The notes beneath the pieces are model-generated. The model was not told the origin of the DNA. It was given only the letters and a program-made list of their open reading frames with translations, and searched no databases. From assembly GCA_042408965.1 (NCBI GenBank), contig JBHOQN010000125.1, positions 70,006-134,005 of the forward strand: a stretch of DNA of 64,000 nucleotides, written 5' to 3'. Positions 16,410 to 24,451 of the stretch are shown piece after piece (the stretch's first letter is position 1; the number at the start of each line of letters is the position of its first letter). The stretch is from Thermogemmatispora sp042408965 (lineage in GTDB: Bacteria; Chloroflexota; Ktedonobacteria; Ktedonobacterales; Ktedonobacteraceae). The translations under genes and the position numbers were made by a program.

Positions 16410-19400
16410 ATGAGCACCACCGCCCTTCTGCGGGTGTACCTCTTCGGTACCTTCCGCCTCTATCGCAATGGATACGCGGTCTCACCTGGGGACTGGCATA
16501 CACGCCAGGCTCGCCAGCTCTTCAAGCTCCTGCTCGCCGAGCGCGGACGCCCCGTAGCGGCCTCGCGCCTGATGGGCCTGCTCTGGCCAGAACATAGTGA
16601 GCATGCCCATCAGACTCTGCGCAGCGCGATCAGTGCCTTGCGCGATGTTCTCGAACCGGGCCGTGATCCTCGTCTGCCTTCGCGCTTCATCCCCCGGGGA
16701 CACAACGGCTATCGCCTGGTGATCCCTGCTGACTGTGAGCTCTGGATCGACGTCGATGAGTTCGAGGGCCTGCTGGAACATGCTCTGCACGATGAGGAGG
16801 CGACCAGCGCGCGTGCCACACTGGGCACCGCCCTCCAGCTCTACTGTGGCGACTACCTCGCCGAGGATGGCGACGCCCCCTGGCTGCTCGCCGAGCGTAA
16901 ACGTCTGCGTGAGCGCTATGTCGTCGGCGTGCAGCGCCTGATGGCCCTTGAATGCGCTGCCGGTGCTCATGCCGAAGCGATCGCTCTTGGGTGGCGTGCC
17001 CTGACCTTCGATCGCTGCTGTGAGCCACTCTATCGTCTCATCATGCAGGCGCAGCTGCAGCTCGGCGATCGCAGCGGGGCCCTGCAGACCTTCGTTGAGT
17101 GCCGCCAGGCTCTGCGCTCCCTACTGGGGGTCGATCCTGCTCCTGAGACCCTGGCCCTGCATGCGGCCATCCTTCAGGATCAGAATCAGCGTGTCCAGCC
17201 TGTCAGCCCCGTGCACCCTCTGCCACTGGACGAGCGCGCCTCCGCCGCTGCTGGCGGCCGTCCCCCGGCTTCAGCGCGTGCGAGCGCCCCCTTTATCGGC
17301 CGTCAGAACGAGCTTGAGCATCTCTTGGACTGGCTGGAGAGCTACGAGCAGCAGGCCGGCAGCAATCAGCGCGCTCGCCTGCCCAGCGTCATGGCGCTGG
17401 TCGGCGAGGCAGGCGTTGGCAAAACCTCGCTTGGACGCCTCTTCCTGCGCCGTGCCCGTGCCAGAGGCTTCACCATCCTCTCCGCTACCTGTCAGGCCCT
17501 CGAACGCGAGATGGCCTTCGCACCCGTCGTCGCCCTGCTCAAAACCTGGCTCTCCCTCGTCGACGATGGCCAGCTGACACGCCTCGTCCGCCAGAGCCGC
17601 CAGACCCTGGAGCGGCTTCTCCCCTTGCTTCCTGCCCTCGGCCGACGGCTCCCCGAGCTTGCTCCGCCCGCGCCGACCTCGCCCGAACAGGATTACAGCC
17701 TGCTCGTCGCAGCCCTGGTCGACCTCTTCTGCGCCCTCTGTGAAGAGCGTCCCCTGCTGCTCGGCTGTGACGATCTCCAGTGGGCCGACGACTCCAGCCT
17801 CCTGCTGCTCCATCACCTGGCGCAGCGGAGCCGAGCCTCGTCTGCCGCTCCCCTGCTGCTCATCGCCTACCGCCCCGAAGACCTGAGCGAGAATCCCCGC
17901 CTCAGCCAGATGATCCATCATCTCGGCAGAGCCAGCCTGCTCGTCACCCTGCCGCTACAGCGCTTTACCCCCGCCGAGGTTGCCGCCTACCTGCAGGCCT
18001 GCCAGGCCTCGCCGCCCCTCTCAGCCGAGCAGCTCTATCAGGCTACCCAGGGGAATGCCCTCTTTCTGCGTGAAGCTGTACAGGCCCTGCACTCACTGCA
18101 AGAGCAGGGTGAGGCACGTCCACCCGCCAGCGATCGCGAGGTCATTCTGGCCTCCCTGCTGCGCTCACGGCAGATCCGAGATGTCATCCTGGCGCGCGTG
18201 GAGCGCCTTCCACCCGCGGCCGCCGCCTTCCTGGCGCTGGCAGCCACCATCGCCCGGCCCTTTCCTCCACGCCTTCTGGCCCAGGAGCTAACGCCGGCCG
18301 ATCAGGAGGCCCTCGAGCTGCTGGTCGAGCGCGGCTTCCTGGTGGAGGGCACCACAGAGGAGAGCGGCGTGACGCTGGCACTCTCTCATGAGGTGCTGGG
18401 CCAGGTCGTCTACTCCGCCTGCTCAGCGCTCAGACGCGCGAACCTGCATCGCCAGGCGGCCCTCGCGCTGGAGCGTACCTATGCGGCCCGACTGGAGCCG
18501 CATGCCGCCGCCCTGGCCTATCACTATAGCAGAGCGGGCGACGACTGCGATCCCCTCACCCTACGTTACGCCCTGCTGGCCGCTGACTATGCCTGTCGCA
18601 CCTTCAGCTATCAGCAGGCCCTGGCCCATTACGAGATGGCGCTGCGCCTGGTGCAGCGCATGCGCGAGCGAGGTCTTAGCCAGGAAGAGAGCGAGGACTG
18701 GCTGCGGCGCATTTACGAAGGCCGCCTGCTGGTCTACGAGATCATGCTCGATTGGGAGGGGCTCCAGATCAGCCACCAGCAGCTCAGCGCCTGGGCTCAG
18801 GCCCGTCAGGATCTCTCGCTGATCGAGGACAGCGCGGGTCGCCTGATTGTCTCACGCTCGCTGATGGGCTATCTCAACGAGGCCCTGGAGATGGGCCAGG
18901 CACTGATCGCCCGCCTGCAAGCCGAGAGCCGCACTGTGGCTCACATGGCGGAAGAGACACGCCGGCGTCTGCGTCTGCTGGAGGATACGACGCGGCGCTG
19001 GGCCTTGCTACTGACCCTGGATGACGTGCCGCCGAGCCGTCGGCGAGCGAAAGCGCGCCACAGCGCTGGCTACCCCGCCTTCTTCCCTGCGCCCCCACCG
19101 GTCGTGCAGGATTGGGGGCAGGTGAGCCTGCTGCTGGGCAGCGGCCCGGCCGCCTCCACACTGACCACCTATGGCTGGGCCTTGCTGCTGCAGGGTCGCA
19201 ACTCCGACGCAGCCCGCTGCCTCGCCGCTGCCATGCAGGCCGGAGAGAGCAGCGGCCAGGTGGCCTCATGGATTCTGGCAGCCATGCATCTGAGCCGCGT
19301 CCACTATCTGCGAGGAGCGTATGAGGAGAGCGAGCGCCAGATGAGCGCCTGTCTGGAACGTTGCCGCCAGGTACCCGAAGCCGCCTGGGCGGCCGTCTGG

Positions 19401-19928
19401 CCCCTCCTCAACCTGGCCTATGCCCGTGTAGTCAATGGGCGCCTCGAGGAGGCCGAGCAGCTCCTGCTGCAGGTGCAGCGCCGTCTGGAGGAGATCGATC
19501 TGCCCGCCTATCGCTATAGTACACAGGTCGGCCTGGGGCTGGTGGCACTGGCGCGCGGGCAGCTCACAGAAGCAGAGGAGCTGCTACGCTCAGCTCTGGC
19601 GCAGCGCCAGGCCCTCTACATCGAGGTCTATGTCCTGGCGCATCTGGCTCTGGGGGACATTGCTCGCCTGCGCGGCGCCTGTGATGAGGCGTACACTCAC
19701 TACCGGCAGATGCTCGCATTCTGTGGCGAGCGCAGCCTGCTGCAGCTCTATTGTGCTGCCGCGACCGCGCTGGGACGCCTCCACCTGAGCTGGCGACAGG
19801 CGACAGCCCCCGCCGCTATCAGCGTGCGCGGCCTGCTCGCCGAGGCGCGTCGCTATGCCCAGGGAGCGGGCTATGTCGATATCGCCCGGGACTGCCAGCG
19901 TCTGCTCTCGGCCTACCATGACGGCTGA
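16410..19928 (+). CDS. Large BTAD / P-loop ATPase / TPR transcriptional regulator
   Basis: 1172 residues from ATG 16410 (an in-frame GTG at 16398 is the alternative). The N-terminus is an OmpR-like winged helix (VYLFGTFRLYRNG, RQARQLFKLLLAERGRPVAASRLMGLLWPE) followed by a bacterial transcriptional activation domain (about 100-250: ELWIDVDEFEGLLEHAL, YLAEDGDAPWLLAERKRLRERYV). A P-loop domain follows with GEAGVGKTS (about 332-340) and Walker B-like LLLGCDDLQWADD. The C-terminal half is helical TPR-type repeats. This is the SARP/MalT-like architecture of ATP-dependent regulators. The ligand and targets are unknown; no obvious metabolic cluster adjoins it. Confidence 0.9.
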   Translation: MSTTALLRVYLFGTFRLYRNGYAVSPGDWHTRQARQLFKLLLAERGRPVAASRLMGLLWPEHSEHAHQTLRSAISALRDVLEPGRDPRLPSRFIPRGHNGYRLVIPADCELWIDVDEFEGLLEHALHDEEATSARATLGTALQLYCGDYLAEDGDAPWLLAERKRLRERYVVGVQRLMALECAAGAHAEAIALGWRALTFDRCCEPLYRLIMQAQLQLGDRSGALQTFVECRQALRSLLGVDPAPETLALHAAILQDQNQRVQPVSPVHPLPLDERASAAAGGRPPASARASAPFIGRQNELEHLLDWLESYEQQAGSNQRARLPSVMALVGEAGVGKTSLGRLFLRRARARGFTILSATCQALEREMAFAPVVALLKTWLSLVDDGQLTRLVRQSRQTLERLLPLLPALGRRLPELAPPAPTSPEQDYSLLVAALVDLFCALCEERPLLLGCDDLQWADDSSLLLLHHLAQRSRASSAAPLLLIAYRPEDLSENPRLSQMIHHLGRASLLVTLPLQRFTPAEVAAYLQACQASPPLSAEQLYQATQGNALFLREAVQALHSLQEQGEARPPASDREVILASLLRSRQIRDVILARVERLPPAAAAFLALAATIARPFPPRLLAQELTPADQEALELLVERGFLVEGTTEESGVTLALSHEVLGQVVYSACSALRRANLHRQAALALERTYAARLEPHAAALAYHYSRAGDDCDPLTLRYALLAADYACRTFSYQQALAHYEMALRLVQRMRERGLSQEESEDWLRRIYEGRLLVYEIMLDWEGLQISHQQLSAWAQARQDLSLIEDSAGRLIVSRSLMGYLNEALEMGQALIARLQAESRTVAHMAEETRRRLRLLEDTTRRWALLLTLDDVPPSRRRAKARHSAGYPAFFPAPPPVVQDWGQVSLLLGSGPAASTLTTYGWALLLQGRNSDAARCLAAAMQAGESSGQVASWILAAMHLSRVHYLRGAYEESERQMSACLERCRQVPEAAWAAVWPLLNLAYARVVNGRLEEAEQLLLQVQRRLEEIDLPAYRYSTQVGLGLVALARGQLTEAEELLRSALAQRQALYIEVYVLAHLALGDIARLRGACDEAYTHYRQMLAFCGERSLLQLYCAAATALGRLHLSWRQATAPAAISVRGLLAEARRYAQGAGYVDIARDCQRLLSAYHDG

Positions 19929-20251
19929 GCAAAGGCACCAGCGGGCTCAAGGCTGTGGCTGATCCCTGCGCTCGATCTGCTCTTGAGCTTCTCTTGGGGC
20001 GCGTTGGCCTTCCTCCTGCGGTGCCAGCCCTTGCGCAAGGGAAAGGCCATCGCCCTCCTCCTGCGCAGTGCTGGTCGCGCGCTCCCGTGCGGCGGCGGCG
20101 CGCGCCGCGCAGCGTGGGCAGGCCAACCGTGGAGCGATCTTCGTCAGCCAGATAGGTGGCGTTGTTGCTGGCAGCATGGACCCCCTCCCGACGCTCTAGC
20201 TAGCAAAGGCAATAGACATCCTGATACTCTAATGCCTCAACACGCTGCAGC
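19929..20251. other. Intergenic region between convergent genes, nothing recognised
   Basis: 323 bases between the regulator stop and the stop of the convergent flavin reductase. Short open frames exist on both strands but have no start signals or family resemblance. Confidence 0.3.
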
Positions 20252-20854
20252 TTAGCCATTGTTAACGCTTCCCTCCCGAAAGTACTGCTCCTGATCCTGA
20301 AGCGTCAGCGCGCTGAACGTTCCGTAGCGATGCAGGTAGTAGAGCAGCGGCTCCGCTGAAGCGCTCTCCGTCCCGGTTGACGCCGCCAGGTTCAGCGAGG
20401 CATGTTCGACAAGTCCCACGAAGATGCTGTGATCACCGCCCGGGTAGACGTTGCGGATCTGCCCCTCGAGCGTTGCCAGCGCATCCGGCAGCAGCGGCAT
20501 ACCAGTCCGACCGGCGAGAAAGCGCGTCTGACGGTATTTGGCCGGGCCTTTCGTTGCAAAGAGCTGCGCCAGGGCCTGCTGCTGCGCCGCGAGCAGATTG
20601 ACCGCGAAGCGCTGACCACGGGGTGGGCTCCCCGCCGCGGCAGGCTCTCTGATTGGTTCCATGCCAGCAAAGATGCGGTAGCACTCCGCGGAGCGCCCCA
20701 GGCAGAACAGCACCAGGGGCGGCTCCAGCGAGAGGCTGCAGCACGAGGTCGCCGTAAAGCCATACGGTCGTCCCGTCGCATCGCAGGTCGTGATAATCGT
20801 CACAGCCCCCGCCAGGTGGGCCAGGGTGCGCTTGAAGTCCTCAGCGGCAATCAT
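20252..20854 (-). CDS. Flavin reductase-like (FMN-binding split-barrel) protein
   Basis: 200 residues. FKRTLAHLAGAVTIITTCDATGRPYGFTATSCCSLSLEPPLVLFCL is the N-terminal signature of the flavin reductase domain (HpaC/short-chain flavin reductase group), with RFAVNLLAAQQQALAQLFA later. It should reduce free FMN/FAD with NAD(P)H for a partner monooxygenase. Its ATG overlaps the stop of the luciferase-like monooxygenase gene by four bases, making a two-component oxygenase very likely. An insert of about 12 residues (PIREPAAAGSPPRG, around 67-80) is slightly unusual. Confidence 0.88.
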   Translation of the reverse strand: MIAAEDFKRTLAHLAGAVTIITTCDATGRPYGFTATSCCSLSLEPPLVLFCLGRSAECYRIFAGMEPIREPAAAGSPPRGQRFAVNLLAAQQQALAQLFATKGPAKYRQTRFLAGRTGMPLLPDALATLEGQIRNVYPGGDHSIFVGLVEHASLNLAASTGTESASAEPLLYYLHRYGTFSALTLQDQEQYFREGSVNNG

Positions 20855-22047
20855 CGCGGTGCACTCTGGATCTCGACCGCTGGCGACTCAGAGGGCTGCT
20901 CCCGATCGCGGAAGTAGGGCATGACCTCCTTCGCCATCATCTCCTGATGCTGGAGCACCAGGTAGTCGGGCATGCCATCGGTGCAACCGCCCGTGACCAG
21001 CATACCGGCGTGCAGCACATCAGTGTAGTAACTCAGCTTCTCGATCACCGTCGCCGGGCTCCCCGCGATCACGACCCCCTGGTCGACCAGGTCTTTGAAA
21101 GAGACGTTGCCAAAGCCAAAGCTGGCGCGATTCTCAATAGCCGCGCGGATGCTGCGCAGGCTCATGTAGCCAGGCGGCATGAAGAACTCCGTCGGCACCT
21201 TCATAGCCTTCTGGAAGAGCCACATCATGTAGCGCTCGCCCTCCTTCATCGCGCGCTCGTCGGTCTCAGCGATCGAGATCGGGACGCAGAAGGCCAGTTG
21301 TTCCGGTGTAGCCTCGTAGCCGTACTTCTCCTCGGCCAGGCGGCGATACAGCTCGTAGGCGCGCTTGCGCTGTTCCATTGGCATAAAGACCGTCATGTAG
21401 GGATAGCGGTGAGCAGCGGCGAAGTCGATGGTCTCCAGACTGGCCGTGCCGGGCATCCAGATTGGCGGATGAGGCTGCTGGAGGGGGCGAGGCCAGATGT
21501 TGACGTAGCGATAGTTATAGTGCTCACCCTCGAAAGCGAAGGGACCCGGGCGGGTCCAGGCCTGGATGATCAGATCGTGGGCCTCGTTCATACGCTCGCG
21601 GCTGAGCGTTGGATTGAGATTATAGCTAAAGTACTCCATGCCCGTGCCGCGCACAAAACCCGAGATGATGCGCCCGCCGCTGATCACGTCCAGCATAGCG
21701 ATCTCCTCGGCGACGCGCAGCGGATCATCGTGCAGGGGTAGGGCGTTGCCGATGATACCGATCTTCGCGCGCTTGACGCGCTGAGTGAGCACTGCCGCCA
21801 TGATATTGGGCGAGGGCATGGTGCCGTAGGCGTTCTGGTGGTGCTCGTTCACACAGACGCTATCCCAACCGAGTCGGTCGGCGCGCTCGATCTCATCGAA
21901 GTAGCGGTTGTAGAGGGCGTGGCCTTTGACGGGATCGTAGAGCGAGTTAGGCAAGGTCACCCAGGCCGATTCGTAGCGCTCGTCGAAGTCGGGTGGCAGG
22001 TCAGGCCAGGGCATCAGGTGGAAGTAGTGGAACGAGAGCTTCTGCAT
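20851..22047 (-). CDS. LLM-class flavin-dependent monooxygenase
   Basis: 398 residues of the bacterial luciferase-like family: FHLMPWPDLPPDF start, WDSVCVNEHHQNAYGTMPSPNIMAAVLTQRVKRAKIGIIGNALPLHDDPLRVAEEIAMLDVISGGRIISGFVRG covers the TIM-barrel core. Such enzymes oxidise a carbon substrate with O2 and reduced flavin. It starts in a TGATG overlap with the upstream hydrolase and ends in an ATGA overlap with the flavin reductase, so hydrolase, oxygenase and reductase are co-translated. The substrate is not evident. Confidence 0.92.
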   Translation of the reverse strand: MQKLSFHYFHLMPWPDLPPDFDERYESAWVTLPNSLYDPVKGHALYNRYFDEIERADRLGWDSVCVNEHHQNAYGTMPSPNIMAAVLTQRVKRAKIGIIGNALPLHDDPLRVAEEIAMLDVISGGRIISGFVRGTGMEYFSYNLNPTLSRERMNEAHDLIIQAWTRPGPFAFEGEHYNYRYVNIWPRPLQQPHPPIWMPGTASLETIDFAAAHRYPYMTVFMPMEQRKRAYELYRRLAEEKYGYEATPEQLAFCVPISIAETDERAMKEGERYMMWLFQKAMKVPTEFFMPPGYMSLRSIRAAIENRASFGFGNVSFKDLVDQGVVIAGSPATVIEKLSYYTDVLHAGMLVTGGCTDGMPDYLVLQHQEMMAKEVMPYFRDREQPSESPAVEIQSAPR

Positions 22048-22862
22048 CAGAACCTCACCTCCTGGCGCTCCAGCAGGAACGCGCAGATCTGCTCAGCCCA
22101 TTGTTCGGTCACCTCGAACATGGGCATGTGGCCAGTTCCTTCAAGCATAGCCAGCCGGGCCTGGGGGATGAGCTGCTGGAAGGCTTCAGCATACGCCGGC
22201 GGAATCAGGCGGTCGCGCGCGCCCCAGATGATCAGCGTGGGGATCTGGAGCTGGCTCAGACGCCGCGCCAGCTTCGGATCGTAGTGAGGATTCCAGGCCA
22301 GGGCTGCCAGCGTGGCCCGCTCGCTGTAGAGCTTGACGAAGTAGTCGGTGTTGATCTCCCTGGGAATGAGCGGCAGCGCGGCCATCTGGTTCTCAAAGCA
22401 GAGTTCCAGCACTCGCTGCGGACTCAAGGCGAAGAGATCGGCGATGGGCGTTCCTTTGAGGCGCAGGCCCGCCGCGTTAGAGAGCACCAGCTTGCTGACG
22501 CGCTCAGGGTACCAGACAGCGATCTCCGCGGCCATCCAGCCGCCGAGCGAGTGGCCCACGATGGCGCTGCGCTCCAGGCCGAGGGCCTTCAGAAGATCGC
22601 GGAAGTAGAGGATGTAATCACTCATATCGCGCATCCAGTCCGGCCGTTCGCTGAGGCCGAAGCCAGGGATGTCGGGCGCGAAGAGGTGAAAATGGCGCGC
22701 GAGGGCGCGATGGTAGTCCAGCCAGAGATTGCCCAGATGGGTGCCGTGCAGATAGAGCAAAGGGGGAGCGGAGGCCGAGCCGGCCTCGAACAGGTGCGTG
22801 GGAATGCCCTGCACCTCGATCGTGCGCTCAGCCCGTTCGCCGGGAAGATCCGCTAAGGTCAT
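22047..22862 (-). CDS. Alpha/beta-fold hydrolase
   Basis: 271 residues from ATG 22862, preceded by AAGGAG; the frame remains open far upstream (to 23399) but overlaps the terminator and the next gene, so that extension is rejected. Motifs: LLYLHGTHLG (oxyanion region), nucleophile elbow VGHSLGGWMA, acid in WGARDRLIPP, catalytic His in GTGHMPMFE. It resembles meta-cleavage-product hydrolases (MhpC/BphD type) and, being first in the oxygenase operon, probably hydrolyses a product or substrate of that oxygenase. Confidence 0.9.
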   Translation of the reverse strand: MTLADLPGERAERTIEVQGIPTHLFEAGSASAPPLLYLHGTHLGNLWLDYHRALARHFHLFAPDIPGFGLSERPDWMRDMSDYILYFRDLLKALGLERSAIVGHSLGGWMAAEIAVWYPERVSKLVLSNAAGLRLKGTPIADLFALSPQRVLELCFENQMAALPLIPREINTDYFVKLYSERATLAALAWNPHYDPKLARRLSQLQIPTLIIWGARDRLIPPAYAEAFQQLIPQARLAMLEGTGHMPMFEVTEQWAEQICAFLLERQEVRF

Positions 22863-22924
22863 CGCTGACACTCCTTCCTCTTCAGAGAGCCAGATGGAAC
22901 GCGCATAGCGGCGAGGATCGCTGT

Positions 22925-22973
22925 GCGGGAGGGGAGGGCGCACGCTCTGCTGGACGTGCGTCTCCCCTCCCGC
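22925..22973 (-). terminator. Large hairpin downstream of the tcmP-like gene
   Basis: GCGGGAGGGGAG and its complement form 12 perfect pairs, continued after a small asymmetric internal loop by CGCAC/GTGCG. It sits between the tcmP-like stop (23092) and the hydrolase start, and probably ends transcription of the former. Confidence 0.55.
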
Positions 22974-23091
22974 CTGGCCAGCTATACGGCAGACAGCATG
23001 ACGGTAGCAGTCTGCACAAGCCAGCATAGCACAAGGATGTTCTGGCAATGTTCCCGGCCAGCGGCGCAGGCGCTGAGCGCTGGCGCTCAGC

Positions 23092-24201
23092 TCAGAGGAA
23101 GTGGATGAGCATGTCAGGCCGATTGTAGACGCCCGGATGTCGGGGACCGCTGGGGAGGACGAGGATCTGCCAGGTCCGCTCCAGCACTGCCAGCGCCTCT
23201 TTTTTATAGCAGCAGAAGGGAGTCTCAGCGATGACGAACTCCTCGATGGTGTCGACAGTGACGGTGCGGCCACGGAAGTGATTGCGCAGCAGAGACTGTA
23301 GAATGGTGTAATCTGGTTTTTCAAGTAAGAACATCTGAGAGAGGCCAGTGCAGTCAGAGAAGACAAAGGAGCCGGTCTTATCGACCTTCCACATGGCACG
23401 CTTCATGTTCTCCATGCCCTTGCGATGTCTGGTGGCGAAGAAGAGCAAGTAGTCGGTCGTGTTCTGCCGGTTGCGCATGGAGAAGGAGCGCACATAGCGC
23501 GCGCCTGCCACGGTGAGCAATTGCCGGCGGTAGAGGTCATGCAGGCGCTCGAGACGTGTCTGACTATCGGGGTGATCCAGGGCAATGGTCTGCCACTCGT
23601 CTGTGCCGAAGAGCGCGTCGAACTGCTGTGTTTTGGTGCTGTAGTCGACCTCCAGGAAGCGATTGATTTCTTCATACATGAAGGTGATCAGCACTTCGCT
23701 GCGTGGGTTGCGCATCAGTTCGCTGATGATCCACATTGGTGTGTTTGAGAAGCCAAATGGATCGATGAAAGCGAAGATGGCATCGTAGTGCTCACGACCC
23801 TGTTTCAGGCGGTTCAGGAGGTCGCCAGTCAAAGCGGTGAATTCACCGCACTCCACCTGGTAGGAGACGCGGGGAGGAAGTACGTTGCTGGCCTGGTAGC
23901 GCTGGAGCAGGTGGCGCAGGTGCTCGCAGCGCTGGCGGTGCTTCTCGATGAAGAGGAAGTGCACCTCCTGCCGCAGCAGTTCCTTCTGGCGATGTTCCCG
24001 CAAGGCTTTGAGCATGATCAGCGGGGAGCCGTCCTCGCCGCCCTCATACTCGCCCGGACCAGCGAAGCCGTCGATCAGGAGGACGCGCCGGTCGTTGTGC
24101 GCGAGGATGGGGAGCCAGGCATCGAGATATTTACGCAGAATCAGGTGCTTTGCACGAGTGTGATCATCCGGGGTCCAGATGACTGACTGAGGGGCGGCCA
24201 T
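23092..24201 (-). CDS. tcmP: Three-Cys-motif partner protein (TcmP-like)
   Basis: 369 residues from ATG 24201 with AAAGGAGG upstream. The start region (WTPDDHTRAKHLILRKYLDAWLPIL) and LLIDGFAGPGEYEGGEDGSPLIML (about residues 41-64) are hallmarks of the TcmP family; later IFAFIDPFGFSNTPMWIISELM resembles methyltransferase motif IV and NRQNTTDYLLFFATRH follows. The fold appears methyltransferase-like, though the activity is unproven. The family was defined by its recurring pairing with a three-Cys radical SAM-like protein, and a Cys-motif radical SAM gene lies directly upstream on the same strand. Confidence 0.85.
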   Translation of the reverse strand: MAAPQSVIWTPDDHTRAKHLILRKYLDAWLPILAHNDRRVLLIDGFAGPGEYEGGEDGSPLIMLKALREHRQKELLRQEVHFLFIEKHRQRCEHLRHLLQRYQASNVLPPRVSYQVECGEFTALTGDLLNRLKQGREHYDAIFAFIDPFGFSNTPMWIISELMRNPRSEVLITFMYEEINRFLEVDYSTKTQQFDALFGTDEWQTIALDHPDSQTRLERLHDLYRRQLLTVAGARYVRSFSMRNRQNTTDYLLFFATRHRKGMENMKRAMWKVDKTGSFVFSDCTGLSQMFLLEKPDYTILQSLLRNHFRGRTVTVDTIEEFVIAETPFCCYKKEALAVLERTWQILVLPSGPRHPGVYNRPDMLIHFL

Positions 24202-24332
24202 TCTCCCATCCTCCTTTCTCGTCTCGCAGCCTGGAAGACAGCCAGGCTGGCGCCTGCGCCCACGGTGTTGGGGCCGTCACCGCGGGCGCACCGGGCACAG
24301 ACAATCGAGCAGCGATCGAAGAGTTGCCGTCA

Positions 24333-24356
24333 TGATTGTTTATTAACAAACGATCA
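24333..24356. promoter_or_regulatory. 24-bp near-palindrome, putative operator of tcmP
   Basis: Twenty of 24 bases are symmetric (core GTTT-ATTAAC-AAAC between TGAT and GATCA). It lies about 25 bases downstream of the predicted -10 box and 130 bases before the tcmP-like start, where a bound repressor would block transcription. Confidence 0.5.
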
Positions 24357-24381
24357 TAACGAAGGATGCTCTTCTACTCTC

Positions 24382-24411
24382 AGTATAGCAGAAGACCAAC
24401 TTCTTTTGCAA
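24382..24411 (-). promoter_or_regulatory. Promoter of the tcmP-like gene
   Basis: On the minus strand TTGCAA (24411-24406), an 18-base spacer and TATACT (24387-24382). It lies in the gap after the radical SAM gene, so the tcmP-like gene can be transcribed independently. Confidence 0.55.
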
Positions 24412-24451
24412 GATCAAAGCGTGTCAAAATAGCAAGCAGACGATAAAAATG

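Noticed and set aside
22863..23399. N-terminal extension of the alpha/beta hydrolase frame
   Set aside because: It overlaps the end of the tcmP-like gene and a large hairpin; the ATG at 22862 with AAGGAG matches the family start.
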